From contig OY720632.1 in NCBI GenBank assembly GCA_963169105.1, positions 4,712,001-4,776,000 on the forward strand: 64,000 nt of DNA, in the 5' to 3' direction. The stretch is from Ceriagrion tenellum (lineage: Eukaryota > Arthropoda > Insecta > Odonata > Coenagrionidae). Shown piece by piece: positions 56,102 to 64,000 of this stretch (position 1 is its first letter; each line of letters starts with the position of its first letter). Made by a program: the position numbers and the translations under genes. Under the pieces are notes generated by a model that saw only the letters and a list, made by a program, of their open reading frames with translations, was not told the DNA's origin and ran no database searches.

Positions 56102-56309
56102 AATGTCATACCGCCAAGTCACCAGTGATCTTGTTTTATTTGTGTTTTGCTGTACCACTTTTTTAATTCCAAAATAACTATTTTAGTCGTTAAATAGTAT
56201 AATATCGCTGTATTTACGTCGCGGTTCTCTGGGACCACTTTGTATATTAGGAGTTATCAGTCTTTAGAGTTCAGGTTAATGTCAGTCTGTATTCCAATCG
56301 AAGGCCAGT
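56102..56309. other. Spacer, nothing recognised
   Basis: It is AT-rich and non-coding. Confidence 0.5.
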
Positions 56310-56879
56310 TTAAGGTAATCCGAGCAGGATGGTTCCCTAGTCATTATACAGACCATATTCGAATTGTACGTTTTAATTTCAACTGCTGTAGGGCACGTCT
56401 ATTAAATATTGCATTATTAATGGTGAAATAATCACTATTATAGTTTTATATGACAGGAATTTTAGGTAATTAATTGAAAACATATAAATAAGTCTTTTAC
56501 TTGACTAATTTTTTCGCGCGGTGCGTTTGAAACTCCTTCAAAACGGCAGGTTTTTTTGTGATACCCAAGAACCTACTGCGGTGGCAATATGATTAATTTC
56601 CAAATATAGTTGAGAAAACATACAAAGTACACGCTGTTAGTTTTTTTACGACATCTAAGTGTTAGAAATACCTCATTTTGTAAATAATATCTCTCTGGAG
56701 TGCATACACGTACCATTTCCCATGTAAAAGGGCTGGTGTTTTTTGGAAAATATCTCCTGAAGTAATGAGGTAAGGTGTTGAATTCTTGGTGTGATTGGAT
56801 AGGTGAGATATTTTTCTTTAAAATGAGACCAAATTCATTGATTTCTAAGAAAAATGATTTTTCGCTCTGACTACCTTGA
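56310..56879 (+). mobile_element. Family C TIR element, copy 8
   Basis: It starts TTAAGGTAATCCGAGCAGGA and ends TTTCGCTCTGACTACCTTGA (the last TTAA mutated to TTGA). It is 570 bp, collinear with the consensus, and includes a short internal duplication CACTATTATAG near 56430. Confidence 0.88.
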
Positions 56880-57431
56880 GATGAAATTCTTTGAAATTTG
56901 CAAAAAGTTTACTCAAAACTGTAAAGAGAGTGTTAGTTCGATGAATATAAGGGTTGTTTGGTGTCCCTTTAACTTCCCTTGCATCCGAAAGAAGAGTGAC
57001 ACAGTGCTGGTGTAAATATATCGATTTCCAATTGCTTGAGTAGTGATGCTGCGCAACGCATCCTCTGCCACCAAGGGTAAACTGAATAAGTGACTTGAGT
57101 ACGCAAAATATTTAAACCAGGGCAGTTATTTATTTTCTGTACTGAAAAATTTATATGCATTTGCATAAGGGTACTACGTTTGATGTCGTCACCACATGTA
57201 GGTGATGTTCCATGTCGACGCCTTGTTCGTATGCATAATGAACTGCAAAATAATTTCTTTTGTTCATTATTTACGGCGTATTCCGCTGTTACTATGTTGT
57301 GATACAGAGAGCAGATTTCAATCTCTTTGGTCGCATTTTTTTCTCTCCAGGACCCATATCACCAGATGAAATGTACAAATATACGTCCCGTCAAAGAAAA
57401 GTGTGAATATTCATTTTCCTCTACTACTAAT
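56880..57431. other. Spacer, nothing recognised
   Basis: Unassigned short frames only. Confidence 0.5.
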
Positions 57432-57760
57432 CTCCATCTACATAATACCCTGAATCTCTCTTTGACCTTTTCATCCGAGGATCTTCCTGTTATACGCTTA
57501 ACAAAACCTAGTTTCTTAAAATATTTCAGTGCGGAATGACGTGAAATCACGTCATGGTTGTAAAGTTCCCTAGTGAAAGCTATAAATCTCACGGTACCGT
57601 TGACGTGCAGTCACGTCATCAGCACTGGCGTAAAGATATCCATGACGTGATATCACGTCATTCCGCACTCAAAATGGTTAATGCTGCGCCACTTTTGTTC
57701 TGTTTGTGTTATCCCCACAGTATATATCAGATGATAAGGTTATTCCAAGATTTTTTACTG
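57432..57760 (-). pseudogene. LINE family A copy 6, internally deleted and split by a MITE
   Basis: The minus-strand 5' side (57682-57760) matches the KYLGITL.SDI.WG..I..M.GAA region of other copies (complement of CCAAGATTTTTTACTG and TATCCCCACAGTATATATC). The next part (57453-57515) matches LGFVKRI.GRSSDEKVKER. It then jumps straight to the extreme 3' end (complement of ATCTACATAATACCCTG), so most of the coding end and UTR is deleted. A 158-bp element interrupts it at a TTAA. Confidence 0.85.
57516..57681. mobile_element. piggyBac-like MITE nested in LINE A copy 6
   Basis: TTAA at 57516-57519 and at 57678-57681 bracket a 158-bp element. AGTGCGGAATGACGTGAAAT at 57528 is mirrored by its complement ending at 57669 (29-bp arms, one mismatch). 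The outer ~8 bp are less well matched (AATATTTC vs CCATTTTG). Each arm contains a palindrome; the right one, ATGACGTGATATCACGTCAT, is perfect. The empty site is visible in LINE A copy 4 (GCAGCATTAAAGAAACTAG), proving a single TTAA before insertion. TTAA targeting is characteristic of piggyBac. Confidence 0.9.
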
Positions 57761-60724
57761 TCTCTGAAGATTTTATGTTTACTCCATCCACAGTATAGGT
57801 ATGACATTTTTGTGATGACTTTCGTAGGAAGTGAACTGTGATATTCTCTATACATCAGAAAATATGTGGGTAATACCATCTATGTATTTATAGAGTATTT
57901 GCATGTGTATTTGTGATATAATGCGAATCACGCATCATTGATTATCTCTATTTTCCATACTAAGTTAGCTCTGTTTCACGCATTCCTTTTTCGGAGTTGT
58001 GACAGAATTCTCACATCAATCTTGAAAAAGTATATTTTGTGGCAACTACCGCTTAAAATTGTGCTCTACGAATCATCACCTCAAAACACAGTCTGTTCTG
58101 AAGTGGTGCCGTCCGTATTTCCTTCCTTCCATTACTGTTCCACGATATGCTTTCGACAGGCCGAATAACTCGTGTCTGTTCGAAATTGTTCCCAAATGAC
58201 CGCGGTGTTTTATTTTCACTTTCTTCGTGTTCGGAACTGCGTACGTCTCTCTTCCTTTCTTTCGCTCTTGCAATATCTCTCCTGTCCGTTGCAACCACGT
58301 TTTATATTTCCCCCCATTTCTCTTTTCCCAGCAATCCCCATCTTCCCCAAAATGGCGCCCATTCATCTTCGGTTGACCTCTTAATTATTGTTGCGGTGCC
58401 GTTTTGCAACCGATTAATTACTGCGTTTTTTAGCCTGGGACCCAGAAAAAATATCCTCGTCCATCCTTTTATATAATTCATATCTTTTGGAGGTCTGCCC
58501 GACTTCTCTTTAAGCCATTTAAGGGAGGAGAGATTTTCTTTCTTGCACGATTTACTTCGAAAGTCGTGATGGCGGACCGACATCTTAATTCGTCCCATTG
58601 CGTGTCGTCTCGACTGGAAAATCGGCCGTTACCCACAGCTGAAGAATACTTGCCATTCCTGGCCATTACCGTTGCCTCTGCACGGGGCTCCGTCCGTCGT
58701 TCTCAAACTCGGCACTTTGTTTTTCCGGCGCGTGCTCCGTTTATATCCGTTTTTTCCTCGAAATCGAAAGGAGATATTGGGAAAGCGAGCCCGTTTGGGA
58801 ACACTAATGATGAATTTGGACGGAATCGGAAGCCTGTAATGCATTACCTGAACTCATTATCGTTAGGCTGCAGAGGTCGGAAGTTACGGTGTTCCAGTCT
58901 TTCGCCCGCATCAATCCGTGAAGCTAATTACAGTACATTCTTTGAGCTTTATCGGTCACGCATTGATTCATCCCGAGGTGTTTTCATTTTCTTGCTTCGC
59001 TGTTAGCGATCCAAATCTGACTCGTGAACTGTTTTCAAAATGATTGTATGGCTCATTTTTTCTGCTCCTTGGTATTATTTTAAAATCAATAACCTCCGAA
59101 GCAGATCCAAAATTCAGCAACCTTCTCGTCATTCCCGAAAGTTTTTGAAAGGCCGTGATGCACGATCTTTCTTAAAACATTGTTTCTCATGATAAGAAAA
59201 ACCTTTTAAAATAATCTACTGCTACTTATAAATTTGGGATCAAGTTGAACAAATATATAGGAACGAATTCGGTCAAAGAGCACTACCTTGCGGAATTCAA
59301 GATGTGAGCAATGTTAATGCATCTATGATAGCGTGACCCGTACTATCTCTTTTCGTCCCTTTCGCTCCGTGCAGCACTACACCGTGAACCTTGAAGCATT
59401 CTCATTCGAATTTATTCTATCCAAATCAAGGAAACTTGAGCTCTACGGATTGACTATAGGATTGACATAATAGGGTGAGAATATTTCTCCAATGGCCGTA
59501 ACTATTGGCATCACTCGTCAAAAAATAGTACAGAAAATATTTACTGTGTTGGTTTGACGGTAGCGTCAGTGACAGACCACACCCTCTCAACCAGAATACC
59601 CTTGTGAATGTTTACGGGAAGGTTAATTCTTCGCCAGTGACCATTCACAGACACACGCACACTCAACCCAATTGGGATCCTTCACAGGGCTATAGAGACC
59701 CCGTTAAGGAAGCCTGAGTTGTGATCACAAACACACAGAGCAATCACTCTCACAAGCACTCTCAAATATCACTCACTCACACATTCAACAGGGCCCAGCT
59801 TCTGGGAGAATCAGTCTCGAGATGAGCTTAATCAAAGGAATGAAACAGGAAAAGACGAGGGTGTGCGTCGTATACGCGTATTTCGGCCACAAGGTGGCCC
59901 TCTTCCGCGAACTGAAGGGAAAAGACACTAAAAATACAAGGTTGATAGTGATTCTCATAAATTCTCATTCTCATAAATGTTTTATTGCTTATTATCCTGA
60001 CACGTAACTTTCGGAATGCTTGTCTCAATGCGCAAACGACTTCTTGGAGTTCATAGTTTATTAAGTCACCGGGAAAGGTGAACAATAGATGTGATTCCCC
60101 CTTACCTGTCTGCTCGTTGATTCTCATTGGTAACCGAAACGTATCAGAGGTTCAGAAATTATTTCTCGCCAACGTTTATGGAACCCGCCACCGCCACCGT
60201 TGCGACCCGCGGACCCCAATCCGGCGATAGTACGACTTCCTCCATGACAACCTGTCATTCTATTTTTGTTGCGACTTCCGCAACTCTTTTTTTAACTTCG
60301 TTTATTCTCCTCAAATCGAAATCCTCCCGAATTATTATTTTTCTTTCGTTTTTCCTCAGCGATTCCATGGTAGATCATTGCAATAATGCGAGTGAGCAAT
60401 GCATTCACCTACGCGGTTCAAATGGTGATCCAGAAGGGAGGTGGACATTGGAAATTTGACGGATCCTAATCCCCGATATTGGATGACGCATGTCCGGCAA
60501 TATACATTTATGGGAGGATGACTATCGCTCTCTGATGACCGATGGAATCCAGTCGTCATGATTGCGGCGGCGGCGAATCCGTTGCCGGGCAACGAAATTG
60601 TCCTTCGGTCCATCTTCGGAGAGACCGGGAAAGGGGGGGGAGGAATACGATCCTGAGATTGTTGGGTGGGACTTCCACAGGGACACGTTTTTTCCTCATG
60701 AGCATGGCATACGTACAAGTTTAC
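57761..60724. other. Long spacer with unassigned frames
   Basis: The plus frame 58566-59006 (146 codons; N-terminus MMADRHLNSSHCVSSRLENR) is the longest here, in moderately GC-rich DNA, with no motif I recognise. 59560-59800 is rich in CACAC/TCACTC simple sequence. No shared repeats and no supported gene. Confidence 0.45.
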
Positions 60725-60969
60725 CCATTACATTGTTCCATTTCGGGGCTGACAATGTACAGAGCGCATATTTCTCGGTGTCAGACCTTGACAAGTGCTT
60801 TAATTAATTACCACACATTCCTATCCTCCTTTTGTTTCCCTTACACTCACGCACTGTTACATACTTGGTTTCTTTTTCTCAAGACTCTTCATTTCATCCT
60901 CGTTGGGGAAGGTGTCGTCCGACACATTCACCATTGATTTCTTCGGTCCTCCCCTCCCACGCACTCCAG
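60725..60969 (+). repeat. 245-bp direct repeat, left copy
   Basis: It begins CCATTACATTGTTCCATTTC and ends CCTCCCCTCCCACGCACTCC AG. It is nearly identical (about six or seven differences by eye) and equal in length to 61582-61826. It abuts the left end of a family H element exactly. No coding motif; the translated frame is shared by both copies because the DNA is. Confidence 0.93.
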
Positions 60970-61581
60970 CATAGAGTATAAGGACATATAGAATGGCGAA
61001 TAGATAGGGAGATTCGGATATGAGTTTTTAAATAATACTATGGCCGATGGATGGAACAAGTGTATCGAAGTTGTACGACAAGCCATTACAAATGAGCTTT
61101 GGCACACGGCCAATTCATTCATTGTCGCATATCTCTCATGATGTTCTCATGATGATTTCGGTGCCTGGATGTTTACTTATCGACCCATAGCAACGAAAAC
61201 CATCTTATTGAGTCGTCGAAACCAAATTAAACATGTATTTTAAGGTGCCTTCAATGAGCATCGTCTATAATGAATCGAATTCACGTCAATATGATAAGAC
61301 ACGCGATTACCAAACACGGAGTCAACTCGTTACCGAAGTATCATAGGAACGACAAAACAATTGATACTCGATTAATAGCACACAACAGCCATGTTAAATC
61401 CACCTCTGTATGTTGATGGAAAATCACCGAGTACCACTAGCGCCTCCAAGTGGCCTTCTCCGTAAGTCGAAATTCTTCCTCCCCTAAGGTGGTGGCACCT
61501 GAGAAATTCTTCCCAAAGCTCTCAAAAATGTATGTCCAGTTTTTAACATTGCTTTGCCACTCTATATATACTTACTCTATG
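60970..61581. mobile_element. Family H TIR element, copy 2 (full length, 612 bp)
   Basis: It begins CATAGAGTATAAGGACATAT and ends ATATATACTTACTCTATG. The interior is collinear with copy 1 at 34167-34772. The left terminal repeat is more diverged than the right. No transposase frame. It sits precisely between two 245-bp direct repeats. Confidence 0.9.
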
Positions 61582-61826
61582 CCATTACATTGTTCCATTT
61601 CGGGGCTGACAATGTACAGAGCGCATATTTCTCGGTATCAGACCTTGACAAGTGCTTTAATTAATTACCACACATTCCTATCCTTCTTTTGTTTCCCTTA
61701 CACTCACGCACTGTTACATACTTGGTTTCTTTTTCTCAAGACTCTTCATTTCATCCTCCTTGGGGAAGGTGTCGTCCGATACATTCACCATTGATTTCTT
61801 CGGTCCTCCCCTCCCACGCATCCCAG
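61582..61826 (+). repeat. 245-bp direct repeat, right copy
   Basis: It starts one base after the right end of the family H element and matches 60725-60969 to its last bases (CACGCATCCCAG), after which similarity stops (TCACTCTATCTG). Confidence 0.93.
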
Positions 61827-62289
61827 TCACTCTCTATCTGTACCGTACGTGTATATCCGTCTGGTTATTCGAATCTCTCCCATTGTCTCAACTTGACCCT
61901 TGACGAAACTCGCTACTGTCGTGTCCATCACATCCCATCCAATGCCTTTCACGACCGATTCTTTCCATTCCTCACTCCTTTCCCCTTCTCTTTTTACCTC
62001 TTACAGTTCTCAGAGACTCCACATTGGACGCGCACGCGCATTGCATTCATTTGCCTCGAGGAAAATGATTGATTGATTTTGGCTGCCTTTGATAAAGTCA
62101 GATTTCAATCTCAGATGGCGATACAACCCAGACTTTTAGAGTTCGTATTTCAGGGAGAGGGTCGAGTTAAAGAATGCGGTCACAATTGGGAGATGGTTCA
62201 AGGGGTGCATTGGAGCCGAATCCAGGCAGATTGCGAGTTGTAATTTCGTCTAGCGAATCAATATAAATGCAATTTAGGGAGTAATTTTT
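61827..62289. other. Spacer, nothing recognised
   Basis: The frame 61689-62072 has no motif and half of it is repeat-derived. Confidence 0.5.
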
Positions 62290-62546
62290 ATACCAGGGTT
62301 GAAATTCGCGGTACAAAAATCATTAGACTTGACCGGGATGGGAACCCGGATCTCCCAAGAGCTGGTCAGGTGTGTTAGCCAGTTACACCACCAAGCCATC
62401 TTCCTCCATAGCGAATTTCGAGGGGTGTTTATGCGAACTAGATGCTCACGCCTCAAGTCTACATTGTAGCACATGGGGCGAAGTCGAGCTTACAAAGCCA
62501 CGGTCGCGGTGGATAAACCCAACATTGACGTTATTATTACGACGAA
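62290..62546 (-). repeat. SINE S1 copy 3 (composite, minus strand)
   Basis: It has the tRNA part (minus: GGTGTAACTGGCTAACACAC, CAGCTCTTGGGAGATCCGGG, TTCCCATCCCGGTCAAG) and tail CGCGAATTTCAACCCTGG. Upstream comes the non-tRNA segment shared with 40780-41040. It faces copy 4 across a ~20-bp gap, giving an inverted SINE pair. Confidence 0.8.
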
Positions 62547-62566
62547 ATTCGCCTTGAAGGAAGATT

Positions 62567-62690
62567 GGCTTGGTGGTGTATTTGGCTAACACACCTGACG
62601 GGCAATTGGGAGATCCGGGTTCAAATCCCAGTCAAGTTAAATGATTGTTTCATGGCGAATTTCAACCCTGGTGAATATACACCCGTGCGA
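62567..62690 (+). repeat. SINE S1 copy 4, with well-folding tRNA-like head
   Basis: 62567-62638 is 72 nt and folds as a cloverleaf: acceptor GGCTTGG/TCAAGTT (three G-T pairs), D stem GTGT/ACAC, anticodon stem CCTGA/TTGGG, T stem CCGGG/CCCAG with one mismatch and loop TTCAAAT. The anticodon loop CGGGCAA lacks the universal T33, so it is tRNA-derived rather than a tRNA gene. The tail runs CATGGCGAATTTCAACCCTG, then the GTGCGAGTGACTTCGTAC sequence also found in the palindromic element at 41052. Confidence 0.8.
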
Positions 62691-63176
62691 GTGACTTCGT
62701 ACAACATCCTTTGTTTATCCAATTATTGGAATAAGTAATTTTTATCTTAAGGCCCTTTGTGTAACCCTCTGCGCCATCACGTTTTGCCTTCGGGTCATAC
62801 CATGTTTCGTTAACAATGCCCTCGTCGGCTAAAGCAACGGGCAGTATTTCATACAGTACAAGAATAACCAGTTTTTCCATCAAAGCATTTGAATCATGGA
62901 AGCTCTCGATTCAAAGCGTCTTACACGTTTTCTCGCTTTTAACTTCATTGTCTGAACGTGTTTTTTCATGATTACTCCTAAAATGTTGCTGTAATCCTTA
63001 GACACAGTTAAAATTCATAAGGCTTGCGGGATCAACCCTTCAATTTTGTCACCATGACTCTTAGAAATGTACCAACTTATCTACTGCGGCATGGCGTAAA
63101 AAAGAGTTAATTTTATCAGTGATCAGAAACAATTTGCTTTGTCTGTTTTACATTAATTTTACAGTAAAGCAATTTT
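62691..63176. other. Spacer with one unassigned minus-strand frame
   Basis: The minus frame 62662-62883 reads protein-like in its centre (LADEGIVNETWYDPKAKRDG), but I recognise no family and it runs into the SINE S1 tail. The rest is AT-rich. Confidence 0.35.
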
Positions 63177-63850
63177 GCAGTAAAATATCTTGGAATTACC
63201 TTAACATCAGATATATCGTGGGGATTACACATACAAAACATATGTGGCGCAGCATTAAAGATACTAGGTTTTTGTCAAGCGTATAGTAGGAAGGTCCTCG
63301 GATGAAAAAGTGAAAGAGAGATGCTACTTCGCTCTGGTTAGGCCACACCGCGAATACGCCGCGAGTATTTGGGACCCTGTTTATAAAGATTTAACCAAAA
63401 TAATTAATAAAATACAAAGAAAAGCAGCACGCTTCGTTAGAAACTGCTACGAGCGTACAAATAGTGTTTCACAACTTTTAGAGGGATTAAGGTGGGAGCC
63501 ACTAGAGAGTCGGAGGCTACACGCTAGGCTTGAGTTGCTTGATAAATTCAGAACTGATATTTTTCAGAGCGACACAGAGAATATTTATCTTGACTCCTCA
63601 CTACATCTTTAGGCCTGACAGATGCGATAAAATAAGAAAAATACTCTGCCGAACAGATAGGTACAAAAACTTGTTCTTTCCGCGAACAATAAGCGGCCGC
63701 TATCAAAATTGAGCTCCACTAAATACACTCCTATAATACATATCACCATTTAATCTCCAAAAAAACTTACACCTTTACACGGCTGGTGACCTAACACCCC
63801 CTGCCACACCGTCATGCGGCGGTTCGCGGGGTATTATGTAGGTGTGGATG
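63177..63850 (+). pseudogene. LINE family A copy 7 (best preserved)
   Basis: It starts KYLGITLTSDISWGLHIQNI (about 63183). A one-T insertion in the T run at 63269-63273 shifts the frame into RIVGRSSDEKVKERCYFALV, RPHREYAASIWDP, LLEGLRWEPLESRRLHARLE and FQSDTENI. A second one-base insertion near 63583 restores TPHYIFRPDRCDKIR, ILCRTDRYKNLFFPRTISG and a stop at 63712. The 3' UTR has CCCCCTGCCACACCGTCATG and GGGGTATTATGTAGGTGTGG, ATGTAG. The 5' truncation is at about 63177. Confidence 0.9.
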
Positions 63851-63936
63851 TAGTTGTCTGTTAGTAAAAGCTCATAGAAGTTAGAACTTCAATTAGCAAT
63901 TTTTAGATGGTTTATACACTTTATGTAGTATATCGA

Positions 63937-64000
63937 AGCCTGGTGTTGGAGGACGATGCTGAAGATAAAGTGGTCGGACAAAATAAAACATAACACAGAT
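63937..64000 (+). pseudogene. LINE tail fragment cut by the window edge (EAWCWRTMLKIKWSD)
   Basis: The plus strand reads EAWCWRTMLKIKWSDKI up to the edge. This is the .E.WCWRRMLKI.WTD.. block just before RVTNEEV in the LINE group also seen at 18062 and 28200. The remainder lies outside the window. Confidence 0.7.

Noticed and set aside
60725..61826. TRIM/LTR retrotransposon with 245-bp LTRs
   Set aside because: The repeats do not begin TG and end CA, no primer binding site or polypurine tract is seen, and the interior is a TIR element found alone elsewhere.
62567..62638. Functional tRNA gene (anticodon GGC position)
   Set aside because: Folds as a cloverleaf but lacks T33, has a mismatch in the T stem, and is followed by the same non-tRNA tail as other copies, so it is a SINE head.
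1..64000. CRISPR array, prokaryotic operons, rRNA genes or viral genes
   Set aside because: No regularly spaced short repeats with unique spacers, no clustered long ORFs, no rRNA-like sequence and no recognisable viral proteins. The tandem repeats present are contiguous, not spacer-separated.

Overview
The window looks like repeat-dominated, non-coding DNA from an arthropod, most likely an insect. The reasons are long AT-rich stretches, no operon-like gene packing, no open reading frame above about 100 codons that I can tie to a host protein, and a dense load of typical arthropod mobile elements: several non-LTR retrotransposons (LINEs), a mariner, PIF/Harbinger-type elements, hAT- and piggyBac-like miniature elements, and tRNA-derived SINEs. 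I cannot name the species. I see no convincing host protein-coding gene, rRNA gene, functional tRNA gene, CRISPR array or virus.

Four multi-copy families carry most of the structure. (1) LINE family A: seven 5'-truncated copies at 1-490(-), 4593-5213(+), 22766-23345(+), 25305-25957(+), 47839-48392(-), 57432-57760(-) and 63177-63850(+). (2) LINE family B: four copies at 20116-20345, 28850-29690, 37217-38245 and 41483-42016, all minus. (3) Family C: about 560 bp, terminal inverted repeats, TTAA at its ends; nine full or partial copies at 9725, 13010, 14454, 16892, 20554, 40230, 42640, 45254 and 56310. (4) Family H: about 610 bp, terminal inverted repeats; two full copies at 34167 and 60970, one fragment at 32905. 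Families F, M, E and the tRNA-headed SINE S1 occur two to four times each. All of these are inactive remnants with frameshifts, stops, truncations or internal deletions.

Layout. 1-9.7 kb: LINE A pieces, a C-rich island, families M and F, a hAT-derived piece and a second C-rich island with a ~140-bp diverged tandem repeat. 9.7-21.7 kb: five family C copies, a LINE tail with (ATT)n end, a LINE with an inverted 5' part, an internally deleted mariner with intact ends, and a LINE inserted into a family C copy. 21.7-31.7 kb: LINE A/B copies, a CpG-rich candidate Harbinger end, and a TIR element carrying four copies of a 25-bp motif. 32-45 kb: family H, a Harbinger-type element with the start of its transposase, LINE B copies, a LINE 3' end with tandemly repeated UTR, a palindromic element built on a 51-bp tandem repeat, and foldbacks. 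45-57.8 kb: G-rich island, a hAT-like element with an exact 8-bp target duplication, LINE fragments, a 325-bp MITE, a large foldback, and a piggyBac-like MITE nested in a LINE A copy. 57.8-64 kb: mostly featureless, then a family H element exactly bracketed by 245-bp direct repeats, an inverted SINE pair and the best LINE A copy.

The most informative observations are the nested insertions whose empty sites can be read from paralogous copies in the same window, the shared 3' terminus of LINE families A and B, the family H element with 245-bp flanking repeats, and the 51-bp palindromic tandem repeat. I found no clear new defence, toxin or metabolic system.
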